NCBI GenBank assembly: GCA_030154085.1
Contig: JASKKR010000020.1
Span: forward strand, 1-40,591
From: Candidatus Cloacimonadota bacterium
GTDB lineage: Bacteria; Cloacimonadota; Cloacimonadia; Cloacimonadales; Cloacimonadaceae
Reading direction: 5' to 3'
Length of the DNA: 40,591 nt
The translations under genes were made by a program, and so were the position numbers. Within the stretch, counting starts at the first letter, position 1. Every line of letters starts with the position of its first letter. Shown piece by piece: positions 25,848 through 34,828 of this stretch. The notes beneath the pieces are model-generated. The model did not search any database. It had not been told where the DNA came from and was given only the letters and a program-made list of their open reading frames with translations.

Positions 25848-25873
25848 TACTTGTTTAGAGAAAGGAGAAAGAA

Positions 25874-27022
25874 ATGAAGCATCTTGTTTTATGTTCTATG
25901 TTTTTGTTTATGGTCAGTCTAGGAGCGATCTCATCACCTGCCTTACTGACTTTGTCATTTGAAACTTCGGCGACGACCCATGCCATGGGAGGATACAACA
26001 CCACAGTGGCTAATGCCTGGAATAGCGATCCGCTGATGAGCTACACCAATCCGGCACTGGCCGCGTTTCAAGAAGGATTTTCTTATTCAGTGATCAAGTA
26101 TAAGTGGCTGCCCGATGCTTTTGACGACTACTATTATCATGCCGCTTTTGCTGTTATCGGATATAAGGGCATAGCGCTTAGTTTGCCCGCCTTAAATCAA
26201 AACAGCGATTGGGGAATCCATATGGATTATGGTGAGCAGGAGCAAAGGGATTCGGCAGGAAACAACCTGGGGACTTCCCATTCTTACGACGCCTACAAAG
26301 CTTATGGTTTGGCCATCAATCCCTTGGAGACCTACCGTGAATTCACCAATAATCCTCATCCTTTGCTAAATCACTTCGACCTGGCTTTGGGACTGAGCTA
26401 CATTGATATAGATTCATTTCTGGCACCTCCCCCCGGGTTTTCGGAATCCGTGGGCAAGACTGATACCAATATCTACAATCTGGGGCTGCTGGCCAAAGCT
26501 AACTACAGATTTGGTGATTATCTGAATGCAGAAGGATCATTTGGTCTGACCCGCTTTAACCCGGAAAACAAGAAGGTGAGCTATACTGAAGATATAGAAG
26601 CTGATCCCATTGTGCGCTATCGTAACACTGGGTTTGGAGTGTTTTGCTCCGTTCCGTTGGAGCTGATTCGGGATTATCTTCCCACTGAGTATATGTTTAC
26701 AGACAATCTCATTTCCCTGAAGTGGCTTCATGGACAGCAGGATATGCTATTTGGCTACGATGATGAGATTACGACGGGCTATGGGATGGAACTGGGATTG
26801 CTGGATACCATCTATCTCCGACAAGGCTATTACGACGATGAAGCAGGCCATATTACCGGCGACACCAAAGGCTTTGGCATCAATCTCCATTACAAGGACT
26901 ACTTTGCAATAAAATACAATAGTGCAAGCTTCCCCGGAGGAGATCTCACCAAAGAACACAAATCCCATGACATGGGGGTGAATATAAACTTCTTGAAGGT
27001 CATGGAAGCTATTCAGAATTGA
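25874..27022 (+). CDS. PorV-like outer-membrane beta-barrel protein
   Basis: 382 residues with a signal peptide (about 1-20, LVLCSMFLFMVSLGAISS). The N-terminal HAMGGYNTTVANAWNSDPLM and SYTNPALAAF match the PorV/PorQ (UPF0164-like) start, where a GMGGA segment and a NPA segment are typical. Repeating amphipathic strands follow to the end. AAAGGAG precedes the ATG. Such proteins sit in the outer membrane and in FCB bacteria often serve secretion; the exact role is unknown. It lies outside the island but takes its transcript from promoter block B. No convincing terminator is seen after it. Confidence 0.75.
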   Translation: MKHLVLCSMFLFMVSLGAISSPALLTLSFETSATTHAMGGYNTTVANAWNSDPLMSYTNPALAAFQEGFSYSVIKYKWLPDAFDDYYYHAAFAVIGYKGIALSLPALNQNSDWGIHMDYGEQEQRDSAGNNLGTSHSYDAYKAYGLAINPLETYREFTNNPHPLLNHFDLALGLSYIDIDSFLAPPPGFSESVGKTDTNIYNLGLLAKANYRFGDYLNAEGSFGLTRFNPENKKVSYTEDIEADPIVRYRNTGFGVFCSVPLELIRDYLPTEYMFTDNLISLKWLHGQQDMLFGYDDEITTGYGMELGLLDTIYLRQGYYDDEAGHITGDTKGFGINLHYKDYFAIKYNSASFPGGDLTKEHKSHDMGVNINFLKVMEAIQN

Positions 27023-27264
27023 TGCCGGTTTATCTTGGCGCCGCTATCCCAATGTGCAACGTTGCGGGCTAAGGTTCTGTTTGTGCCTGCTACAGAAACT
27101 CTGTGACACCCATCTTCACTGAGATCAATTGCTATCAAAACAGAGGGTGGAATCCAGCTCAACTTTTTTCTTAATCAGGCTGATGCTAATTTACGGCAAA
27201 TTTTGAGACACTACTGCTCAAGTTGGTTGAGGCATAAAGTTAAGTTACTTTCTCTATTGATACC

Positions 27265-27675
27265 TCATAATCCCTTATCGGATAGTTTTTTCAAGAGCGA
27301 GCTGATTTGATCCTCACTGAAATCAAAATTCGGTTCTTTCTTGATGCCCAATTGGGTAACAATCACATGATTATAATGCGTCTTACCCTGTTTATCAAAG
27401 ATCTTCTTTACGCAGCCCACTTTACAGCCGTCGATCAAGAGGTCTTTGGGTCCTTCATTATCACTGCCACAACCGCAATCTCCCACGGCAACGCAAGAGC
27501 TGCAGCCCATTGTGTAGCGATTTTCATTGTGTAACGCCTTAGCTAATTCCAGGGAGATGATTCCCACGTTGCTGGCTCCAGCACAGGCATAAACGCTGGA
27601 AGCTGCAGTATTTGTGACGCAACCATCAGAACTACAATCCGAACCACACGAGCATGAGCAAGTTTGCTGTTCCAT
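27265..27675 (-). CDS. DGC-domain putative zinc-binding protein
   Basis: 136 residues from the ATG at 27675; an ATG at 27684 overlaps the previous stop, but the AAGG abuts it and is better placed for 27675. The N-terminus is a cysteine-serine cluster (TCSCSCGSDCSSDGC). The DGC domain (PF08859) follows: YACAGASNVG, MGCSSCVAVGDCGCG and the namesake IDGCKVGC. Members are presumed to bind zinc or other soft metals and often accompany ArsP-type permeases in anaerobes. It ends the ArsR-regulated operon. The cysteine-rich leader is extra compared with the basic domain and could carry a metal or metalloid. Confidence 0.8.
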   Translation of the reverse strand: MEQQTCSCSCGSDCSSDGCVTNTAASSVYACAGASNVGIISLELAKALHNENRYTMGCSSCVAVGDCGCGSDNEGPKDLLIDGCKVGCVKKIFDKQGKTHYNHVIVTQLGIKKEPNFDFSEDQISSLLKKLSDKGL

Positions 27676-27680
27676 AGCAC

Positions 27681-27917
27681 TCATCCTTGTGAGATCAGGG
27701 TTTGTATCTCATCAGCAGAAAGCACCTTTCCGCTGGCCACTACTTTCTCGTCGATCACCAAAGCTGGAGTCAACATCACTCCGTAATCCATGATATCATC
27801 CAGATTGGTAATTTTTTCTATAGACGCATCAATGCCGGTTTTGTTTAAAGCTTTCCGGGCATTTTCTTCCAGTTTTTTACACTTGGGGCAGCCTGTGCCC
27901 AAAATCTTGATAGTCAT
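27681..27917 (-). CDS. Small thioredoxin-fold redox protein
   Basis: 78 residues, the typical size of redox-active disulfide protein 2. The active site is CPKC (GTGCPKCKKLEENARKAL), and the cis-proline region reads GVMLTPALVIDEKVVASGK. It has a thioredoxin fold without a signal peptide. It lies between the permease and the DGC gene, and such triplets recur in anaerobes. It probably reduces or shuttles thiols or metalloids for the transporter, by inference. Its stop overlaps the first possible DGC start by 4 bp. Confidence 0.88.
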   Translation of the reverse strand: MTIKILGTGCPKCKKLEENARKALNKTGIDASIEKITNLDDIMDYGVMLTPALVIDEKVVASGKVLSADEIQTLISQG

Positions 27918-27940
27918 TTTGTTCTCCTTATATTTATTTA

Positions 27941-29260
27941 TTATCCCAAGAATGCACCAAATAAAAAGCCGGTCACAGTCGACATGATCACCACCAGCAA
28001 GATGAAAGCAGCAGTTTTCTTGAAGCCTAAGACGGTATTGATCACCAACATACTGGGCAACGACAGCGCCGGACCACTCAACAGCAAGGCCAGGGCTGGA
28101 CCCTTACCCATGCCACTCCCCAAAAGACCTTGCAGGATGGGCACTTCGGTGAGTGTGGCGAAATACATGAAGGCGCCAGAGATGGAAGCAAAGAAATTTG
28201 CCCATAGTGAATTTCCGCCAACAGCCAGCTCTATCCATCGTGATGGAATCCAAGCCTCATGACCCGGACGCCCCAAGAGCGCTCCGGCTATCAGTACGCC
28301 CAGAAATAGAAGAGGAATGATGAGTTTGGCAAAATCCCAAGTCGAACCCAGCCACTCCTTGAGCTCGCCTTGTTCAAAAGCCAAAAACAAACTAATCAGT
28401 ACAATAGCCGTCACAAAAGGAATGAGCGGTTGCATGGGAAAAAGAATTCCGACGATGAGCACGATGATACCGCTTACTATCACCTTCCACAACTTAAATC
28501 CATAGAAAAGATGTAGGGCAATACCCAAAAGAAGTGCCAATATCGCAGAAATGACCCATCTCCAACTGTATGCCCAGAGCATTAATCCGTTTGAGGTAGC
28601 GCTATTTGGTTGCGCCCAATTCAGGAAGATTAAGATCAGAATCATCAGGGCAAAATAGATAACCGTCTGCCATAAAGGACGGGATTGCTCCGCACCACCA
28701 AATCCGGCAGCATTTTTTTGACGCTCACTTTCTTCTTTTCTGAACCATACATGCATAATGAGCCCGATGATAATGCTGAAGATTACGGCTCCCACTGCTC
28801 GGGCGATGCCAATCTGCAGCCCCAATATCCGCGCTGTCATCACAATCGCCAGAACGTTGATTGCCGGTCCAGAATATAAGAATGCAATCGCCGGACCCAA
28901 GCCAGCTCCACGTTTATAGATCCCACTAAAAAGTGGTAAGATGGTACAAGAACATACAGCCAGAACCGCTCCCGACACCGAAGCCACAGCATAGGCCACA
29001 GTCTTTTTGGCAGCTGGGCCCAAATATTTCATCACACTGGCACTGCTGATAAAGACGCTTACTCCTCCAGCAATAAAAAGTGCTGGAATCAGGCAGAGCA
29101 GCACATGCTGACGCGCATATTCTTGCAACATGTAAAATGCTTCCAGAATACCGCCCTTAAACCGAGCCGATTCAAAGGGGATGAAGTATGCCGCGATAAA
29201 AACTGCGACCATTAACCCCAGGATTTTTAGCTCCTTCCAATTAACTTTCAACTGCTTCAT
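27941..29260 (-). CDS. ArsP-type permease (PF03773)
   Basis: 439 residues, about ten membrane segments. The two repeats of the family are visible: VCSCTILPLFSGIYKRGAGL with SGPAINVLAIV in the first half, and LTEVPILQGLLGSGMGKGPA with LALLLSGPALSLPSM in the second. The neighbouring cysteines of CSC are positioned as in SO_0444/ArsP-like exporters, which move organoarsenicals or other soft-metal species out of the cell. The substrate cannot be told from sequence. Its start overlaps the arsR stop by 4 bp, so the two are coupled and the permease is likely derepressed by the ArsR ligand. Confidence 0.85.
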   Translation of the reverse strand: MKQLKVNWKELKILGLMVAVFIAAYFIPFESARFKGGILEAFYMLQEYARQHVLLCLIPALFIAGGVSVFISSASVMKYLGPAAKKTVAYAVASVSGAVLAVCSCTILPLFSGIYKRGAGLGPAIAFLYSGPAINVLAIVMTARILGLQIGIARAVGAVIFSIIIGLIMHVWFRKEESERQKNAAGFGGAEQSRPLWQTVIYFALMILILIFLNWAQPNSATSNGLMLWAYSWRWVISAILALLLGIALHLFYGFKLWKVIVSGIIVLIVGILFPMQPLIPFVTAIVLISLFLAFEQGELKEWLGSTWDFAKLIIPLLFLGVLIAGALLGRPGHEAWIPSRWIELAVGGNSLWANFFASISGAFMYFATLTEVPILQGLLGSGMGKGPALALLLSGPALSLPSMLVINTVLGFKKTAAFILLVVIMSTVTGFLFGAFLG

Positions 29261-29547
29261 TCAGCTTGCTCTTTGATCTTTATTACACATTTATACATGT
29301 CCAGAACGCAGGGACAAAGCAGGTGATAGATCATCTGATTATTCTGCTTTTTGGCAGCAATGATGCCGTTCTGTTTCAGCACGGACAGATGCCGGGAGAT
29401 GGTAGACATATCCATACCCACCATTTCGGTGAGTTCTCCCACATTGCGGGGTCCTTTGCTCAGTTCGTCTACGATGAAAAGGCGAGTAGGATGCGCCAGG
29501 GCTTTCATCACCCCGGCCATATATGTGTATCTTTCTTCTTGCAGCAT
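29257..29547 (-). CDS. ArsR-family repressor
   Basis: 96 residues from the ATG at 29547, preceded by GGGAG; an upstream in-frame ATG gives 18 extra residues crossing the promoter and is unlikely. The winged helix is clear (LAHPTRLFIVDELSKGPRNV, then MDMSTISRHLSVLKQNGII). Near the C-terminus CPC and a later C (LLCPCVLDMYKC) form a possible thiol site for As(III) or a related metalloid, at a different place from the classical ELCVCDL site. It probably controls itself and the permease, thioredoxin and DGC genes through the palindrome at 29569-29582. Confidence 0.88.
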   Translation of the reverse strand: MLQEERYTYMAGVMKALAHPTRLFIVDELSKGPRNVGELTEMVGMDMSTISRHLSVLKQNGIIAAKKQNNQMIYHLLCPCVLDMYKCVIKIKEQAE

Positions 29548-29568
29548 GTTTAGCTCCCGTCTAGTGGT

Positions 29569-29582
29569 TATTTGGTCAAATA
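29569..29582. promoter_or_regulatory. Candidate ArsR operator
   Basis: TATTTGGTCAAATA is a perfect 14-bp palindrome. It overlaps the predicted -10 element of the arsR promoter, the expected place for a repressor of this family. Confidence 0.55.
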
Positions 29583-29606
29583 GACAAATACTGGCTCCCA
29601 TGTCAA
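29579..29606 (-). promoter_or_regulatory. arsR operon promoter
   Basis: On the minus strand, TTGACA (29606-29601) and TCTATT (29584-29579) with a 16-bp spacer. The -35 is perfect and the -10 is weak. A leader of about 25 nt is predicted. Confidence 0.5.
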
Positions 29607-29790
29607 GCAGATTCTTGCCCTTTCCCTAAAATACTGATTGGGATTGACCCTATTCCATTTATCACAACCCTTGTGCAGTGACAGGTTTGTTATCAACTTA
29701 AAATTGAGGGCAGAATCAAGGGTCTATCCAAATATAAAAGGGGAAGTACATTATCGGCGGGTATCTGTGTATGAAGAGTGGAATTTCTTC

Positions 29791-29820
29791 TTGACGTATA
29801 AGCGGCTTTTGGAATATGTA
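29791..29820 (+). promoter_or_regulatory. Possible promoter of the C25 peptidase operon
   Basis: TTGACG (29791-29796) and TATGTA (29815-29820) with an 18-bp spacer, about 40 bp before the ATG at 29864. The match is moderate. Confidence 0.35.
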
Positions 29821-29863
29821 TTATAGATAAGAATTATTTTTAGTGCAAGTGAAGGAAAAGAAT

Positions 29864-32800
29864 ATGATAAATATGCGCAAGATACTGGTGATTATGTCGT
29901 TAACCATGCTATTTGGGATGCTGTGGGGAATTGAGCTGCAGATCTCGGTAGACGGCAGCAAACTCGATAATGGATACCCCCGGCTGATGGAACCAGGTCA
30001 GCCAAAATTGGCTTACTATCCGCTACGTGTGCTGCTACCTTTTGGCGAAGAATATGAGTCTATGGAGATTGTTTTTTCGGCTTCCAAGACACTGCTCAGC
30101 GGGCAATATGTGGATTTTGCTCAAGCTCAAGTGCCAATTTCGCGTCCGCAGGATTTTGTGCCAATGACGGCTGATCCCGCAGTCTATGAATCAGACAGCT
30201 TTTTCCCAGCACGTGATTTTGATTATCTTGGTACCCAATATTATCGCGGTTTTGGGATAGCGCTGTTCAATATATATCCATTCCGTTACAATCCCGTCGC
30301 AAAAGAGATCGTGTTTTCCGACGAGTTTGAGATTCGGATTAAGAGTAGCTTTAACAGCCAGCGAGCAGAAGAACAAGCAAGATTTATAACTCAAAGCAGC
30401 AATAGCCTCCGTCAACTTGAAAGGATAGTGGAAAATCCCGAGATGATGAGCAGCTATATGGATTCCTCAACATTTCAATCGCACAGTCGTAATCTCAGTC
30501 CGGCAGACGCAAAACAGATGATCATCATCACAGACGCTTTGCGCCTGGATTGGTTTACAGATTATGTAGCATGGCGCGAAAATCATGGTATCAGCACCGG
30601 GATCTATAGTACGGACTATATTTTTGCAAATTATGCGGGTGTGGACGAAGCTGAGAAAGTAAGGAACTTCATTATCGATGCATATTCCACTTTTGCGGAG
30701 ACAGATAGTCCCTTGGAATATGTAATTCTGGGTGGCGATGATGAGATCGTGCCGGAACGAGGAGTATGGGGTAGAGTAGGCAGCACTTTGGACAATCGCA
30801 TGCCTTCTGATTTGTATTTTAGCAATCTTGATGGAAATTGGAATGCGGATGAGGACAGCATCTATGGTGAATTGACAGATCAGACAGACATGATCCCGGA
30901 ATTGCACATCGGACGCTTTACCGCTGAGACACAAACAGAATTTGAAAACATGTTCCACAAGATTAAGCAATATGTAGACTACAACACTTTTAGCAATAAT
31001 ATCGCCGTCTTCTATGGCGAAAATCTGAATAATAGCCCCCTTACTTGGGGTGGTGACTATAAAGATGACATCCACCAATATCTCCCCGAAGAATATGTCT
31101 ATAGCACACAATATCAGAGAGATGGAACCTATAGCAGTGCCAGTGTATGGGAAAGTCTAAATGCTGGAGTGAATGTAATGAACCATATGGGACATGCCAA
31201 TGAGACTTTGCTGATGGGGCAGGGCACTACCAGCATACGACAACTCACAAATACTGAATATGGTTTTTTGTATTCTCAAGGCTGCTATCCGGCAGCTTTT
31301 GACCAACGAACTTCTGGAGATGGCGAGAGCATCGGTGAGCATCTTTTGATGGCTACTGGTGGGACTATGGGCTTTGTAGGCAATACCAGATATGGGTGGT
31401 ATATGCCCGGAAGCATCGATGGGGCATCCCAATTTTATGACCGTGAATATTTTAGAGCGCTTTTTGAAGAGGGCTATCAGCAACTCGGTGCAGCATTGAC
31501 CTTTTCACGCTTGGAAAATCTCAACAGCGCACTCGCCAATGATGTGATGCGCTGGTGCTATATGGAGATGATTCTCTTCGGAGATCCTTCGGTAGAAATC
31601 AAGTTACCAGATCTTGATCTGCCTAGGTTACAGCTGGCAAGCTATGAATTCGACGACAGTCAAGGCAATAATGACGGGGTGCTCAATCCCGGCGAAACCG
31701 TAAGACTATATCCTCAGATCGAGAATCTTCCGGGCTGGGCTCCGGCGTATGATGTACATATCACTTTGGGAAACTTTCCCCAGGGCATTCAGCCTTTGGG
31801 CGGCGAACTTTTGGTGGGGCTGATTCAGCCCGGAGAGACCAGTCCAGAACATCTATATTTTGAATTTGAACTACCAGAAGATCTTGGTTATGGCACTTTT
31901 TATCTGGAGCTCGCGGCAGAAGCATCCCATCCTCTCACCGGCCTTAGCACCGGTCTGCAACTCTTTAACCTGAGCTTTGATGTAAGTCTATTTGACGGAA
32001 GATTTCCCTGGGAGAATGCAAATACTGGGAAATCTGCTCCGATCATTTCCGATATCGATGGGAACGGGACAAATGAGATACTCTTTACAGATGTTTTTGG
32101 CGAAGTCTATACCATCGATGAAGACGGAGCCAGCTCCGGATATTGGTCTCACCCTGAGCAACAAAATATCAATCGCAGCAGCGCTATGGGTCAGATCGAC
32201 AATCTTGGAGGTGATGACTTAGCATTTACCAGCCGTACAGGCAGAATCTATGCCATGACAACCGCGGGCGAGATGATCTTTGACTACTCTTCAGAAACAG
32301 CATTTATCTTTACTCCGGTTATTGCTGATATTGATGGTAATGGAGAAAATGATGTTATCGCTGGGGCAATTGACGGTCAGCTGCATGTAGTGAATTCTAT
32401 GGGTGAAGCTTTACCGGGGTTCCCCCTTGAACTGGGTTCATCTATTCAAAGCGAATTGGCCGTCGGCAAACTGGCTGAAAATGGAGATAACTTGATCGTG
32501 GCGGGGCTTTACAACGGAGACATCCGCGTTATTGGTCCCGGAGGGGTGATCTTGAATGATTACAGCCACAATCTTGGCAGCAGCATAACCGGATATCCTG
32601 TGATCTTGGATAATGGCAGATTTGCCGTGGCAACCAACACTCATCTTTATCTGCTTAATGAAGATGGCATTTTATTCCAAAAAGAGATCGATGGGCCCGT
32701 TGCCGGCGGATTGATAGCTGCAGATCTTTCCCAAAATGGCAGTTTGGAGATCATCTTCGTCTCCGTCTCAGGTAAACTCTGGGTAGTGGATCAATTGGGA

Positions 32801-33466
32801 CAAGATCTTGCCGGATTTCCCCAGGAGATCACAACCAATTTCAACTGTCCACCCTTGGTGGCGGATATCACCGGAGATGGAAATCTAGAACTGATCCTTC
32901 ACAGCTATCTCAATAGCATTTACTGCTATGATATGCTTGGCGAGATCGTTGATGGATTCCCCTTTATGACCAACTACAATGGCGCCACACCAGGTACATT
33001 ATTGGATTTTGATGGGGATGGCACTCTAAAATTGATTACAGGATTTTCCAGAGGAGTCCTGATGTCAAATCTCCGTCATCCTGCTTCAAATCGTATTATC
33101 TGGGGAACTTATCGCGGCTCGCTCAGCCGTCAAGGCTCATATGCCGGGACGGGATACGTATCAACTTTGGACGCTGTGCAACCGCCAGCTATAGACCAAC
33201 TCGGACAAAATTATCCGAATCCTTTTAATCCAACTACTACGATCGCATTTGATCTGGCTAAACCCGGGAATGTGAGCTTGGAGATCTATAATACAAAAGG
33301 GCAAAAGGTGCGCAGTCTCCTAAACGAAAACTTTACTGAAGGGATGCACACTGTGCTCTGGGACGCCACTGACGATTCCGGATGTACTGTGGCCAGTGGA
33401 TTGTATTTCTATCGGTTAAAAAGCTCCACCGGAGTTCAGAGCCGCAAAATGCTACTACTTAAGTGA
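29864..33466 (+). CDS. Secreted gingipain-type (C25) cysteine peptidase with FG-GAP-like repeats and sorting domain
   Basis: 1200 residues from the ATG at 29864 (GAAGGAAAAG precedes it); an earlier GTG is less likely. It has a signal peptide (LVIMSLTMLFGMLWG), then a peptidase C25 region with the histidine H444 (NHMGHAN) and the cysteine C474 (YSQGCYPAAFD), preceded by LGGDDEIVPERG. Beyond about residue 720, VCBS/FG-GAP-like units recur (ISDIDGNGTNEILF, IADIDGNGENDVIA, VADITGDGNLELIL, LLDFDGDGTLKLIT). The last 85 residues form the sorting-type domain with NYPNPFNPTTTI and GLYFYRL. Cell-surface export or release is expected. Activation and true substrate are unknown. Confidence 0.88.
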   Translation: MINMRKILVIMSLTMLFGMLWGIELQISVDGSKLDNGYPRLMEPGQPKLAYYPLRVLLPFGEEYESMEIVFSASKTLLSGQYVDFAQAQVPISRPQDFVPMTADPAVYESDSFFPARDFDYLGTQYYRGFGIALFNIYPFRYNPVAKEIVFSDEFEIRIKSSFNSQRAEEQARFITQSSNSLRQLERIVENPEMMSSYMDSSTFQSHSRNLSPADAKQMIIITDALRLDWFTDYVAWRENHGISTGIYSTDYIFANYAGVDEAEKVRNFIIDAYSTFAETDSPLEYVILGGDDEIVPERGVWGRVGSTLDNRMPSDLYFSNLDGNWNADEDSIYGELTDQTDMIPELHIGRFTAETQTEFENMFHKIKQYVDYNTFSNNIAVFYGENLNNSPLTWGGDYKDDIHQYLPEEYVYSTQYQRDGTYSSASVWESLNAGVNVMNHMGHANETLLMGQGTTSIRQLTNTEYGFLYSQGCYPAAFDQRTSGDGESIGEHLLMATGGTMGFVGNTRYGWYMPGSIDGASQFYDREYFRALFEEGYQQLGAALTFSRLENLNSALANDVMRWCYMEMILFGDPSVEIKLPDLDLPRLQLASYEFDDSQGNNDGVLNPGETVRLYPQIENLPGWAPAYDVHITLGNFPQGIQPLGGELLVGLIQPGETSPEHLYFEFELPEDLGYGTFYLELAAEASHPLTGLSTGLQLFNLSFDVSLFDGRFPWENANTGKSAPIISDIDGNGTNEILFTDVFGEVYTIDEDGASSGYWSHPEQQNINRSSAMGQIDNLGGDDLAFTSRTGRIYAMTTAGEMIFDYSSETAFIFTPVIADIDGNGENDVIAGAIDGQLHVVNSMGEALPGFPLELGSSIQSELAVGKLAENGDNLIVAGLYNGDIRVIGPGGVILNDYSHNLGSSITGYPVILDNGRFAVATNTHLYLLNEDGILFQKEIDGPVAGGLIAADLSQNGSLEIIFVSVSGKLWVVDQLGQDLAGFPQEITTNFNCPPLVADITGDGNLELILHSYLNSIYCYDMLGEIVDGFPFMTNYNGATPGTLLDFDGDGTLKLITGFSRGVLMSNLRHPASNRIIWGTYRGSLSRQGSYAGTGYVSTLDAVQPPAIDQLGQNYPNPFNPTTTIAFDLAKPGNVSLEIYNTKGQKVRSLLNENFTEGMHTVLWDATDDSGCTVASGLYFYRLKSSTGVQSRKMLLLK

Positions 33467-33474
33467 CGGGAAAT

Positions 33475-34179
33475 ATGCAAGACATCGCAAAAAACATCGC
33501 TACCCTCAAAGAAGAGATCGCTCTTGAGCTTCGCCGACTCGGGCGTGAAGATGAAGAGATCACCTTGGTGGGAGTCACCAAGACCCACTCAGTAGAAACC
33601 GTCGATTTTGCCCTGAGACACGGCATCCGACACATAGGGGAAAACAAAGTACAAGAAGCAATGCGCAAGCTGCCGATGCTTTCGGAAAGCTATGATGGAT
33701 TCCATTTCATCGGACATCTGCAAACAAATAAGATCAACCAATTGCTCTCCCTCAAGCCAACCCTCATCCAATCCATTGATTCCCTACACTTAGCTGAGAA
33801 ATTGCATCGTGCCCTGGGACGCACAAATCGGACTCAAGAAATCCTCGTCCAAGTGAATGTGACTGGTGAAGAGAGCAAAAGTGGAGTTACTTTTGAAAAT
33901 GCCCCTGAGCTGGTCTGGAAAATAGCCTCATATTCCACCCTCTATGTGCGGGGACTAATGACCATCGGCAAGCTGCATCCAGATCCCGAAGTGAGTAGAC
34001 CATATTTTCGGCAACTCAAGAAACTATTTGACGAAATCAAAAAAGAATTCCCCGGGGATTTTGATTTCCTTTCCATGGGCATGAGTCATGATTGGAAAAT
34101 AGCCCTGGAGGAAGGCTCAAATATGCTGCGCATAGGCTCACGCATCTTTGGGCAAAGAGATTACGGAGATAACAGATGA
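33475..34179 (+). CDS. yggS: YggS-family PLP homeostasis protein
   Basis: 234 residues. I use the ATG at 33475 after GACGGGAAAT; the frame could also open at a GTG four codons earlier. The PLP lysine is K36 in GVTKTHS, with HIGENKVQEA and FHFIGHLQTNKI following, and SMGMSHDWKIAL near the end. Members (YggS/PROSC/YBL036C) bind PLP and keep amino-acid and PLP pools in balance without a known catalytic reaction. It begins 8 bp after the peptidase stop and overlaps the next gene by 4 bp. Confidence 0.93.
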   Translation: MQDIAKNIATLKEEIALELRRLGREDEEITLVGVTKTHSVETVDFALRHGIRHIGENKVQEAMRKLPMLSESYDGFHFIGHLQTNKINQLLSLKPTLIQSIDSLHLAEKLHRALGRTNRTQEILVQVNVTGEESKSGVTFENAPELVWKIASYSTLYVRGLMTIGKLHPDPEVSRPYFRQLKKLFDEIKKEFPGDFDFLSMGMSHDWKIALEEGSNMLRIGSRIFGQRDYGDNR

Positions 34180-34820
34180 CTATCATTATAGCAATCCTTA
34201 TCATCGTTTTGAGCTATCTTTTCGGTGGCTTTTCTACGGCTCGTATCATAGCCAAAAGTGTGAGATCCTTAAATGTCTACAAAGTTGGCACTGGACTCGC
34301 GGATACGGAAAACATCTACACCAACATCAGCAAGCCTATGGGAGTCTTGGTAGGGACCATAGACCTAACCAAAGCATATGTCTATCTGATGATAGTGGAA
34401 TTTGTCCTGAGAAAACTGGGGGCAAGATTTGGCTTTGTGGATCTTGAAGTTCTCTACAGCTACAACATGATGCTTGCCTATGGTTGGGCATTGTTGGTCG
34501 GGCACTGTCTGCCGATAACCCACAAGTTCCAAGGCGGTCGTGGAATCTTCACCTATCTGGGGATAATCACATATTTTTCTTTGAGCACAACCGCTCTTAC
34601 CGCGGTGGTGGCAGCGATCCTCGTCTGGAAGTTTCACCAAGTTCGCTTTGCGCAATATACCATCGTGATCTTGCCACTGATCTTGTTTCAGATATTTTAC
34701 TCCTTCTCTCCTGCCTTTGCTGTAAGATTTCCAGCGCACTTTAATCTCATCTTGGCAGGCACCTGCGTCTTTATGGGGATGCTCAATATCATAGTTTCCA
34801 AGCGGTTGGGAGAATTTTGA
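34176..34820 (+). CDS. PlsY-like glycerol-3-phosphate acyltransferase, divergent
   Basis: 214 residues with about six membrane segments. The first motif (SYLFGGFSTARIIAK) and the third (GHCLPITHKFQGGRGI) fit PlsY, which moves an acyl group from acyl phosphate to glycerol-3-phosphate in the first step of phospholipid synthesis. The middle motif, usually GSGN-GATN, is altered to GTGLADTENIYTN. The enzyme may therefore be a functional variant or a paralogue with another acceptor. A second, standard plsY elsewhere in the genome would favour the latter. The PAP2 gene downstream also points to lipid metabolism. Confidence 0.78.
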   Translation: MTIIIAILIIVLSYLFGGFSTARIIAKSVRSLNVYKVGTGLADTENIYTNISKPMGVLVGTIDLTKAYVYLMIVEFVLRKLGARFGFVDLEVLYSYNMMLAYGWALLVGHCLPITHKFQGGRGIFTYLGIITYFSLSTTALTAVVAAILVWKFHQVRFAQYTIVILPLILFQIFYSFSPAFAVRFPAHFNLILAGTCVFMGMLNIIVSKRLGEF

Positions 34821-34828
34821 GGTAACTT

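Noticed and set aside
29638-29826. 62-codon plus-strand frame before the C25 gene
   Set aside because: No Shine-Dalgarno, no motif, and it covers the likely promoter region.
30467-31111. 214-codon minus-strand frame inside the C25 gene
   Set aside because: It is antisense to the conserved peptidase region; its isoleucine/cysteine-rich product matches nothing.
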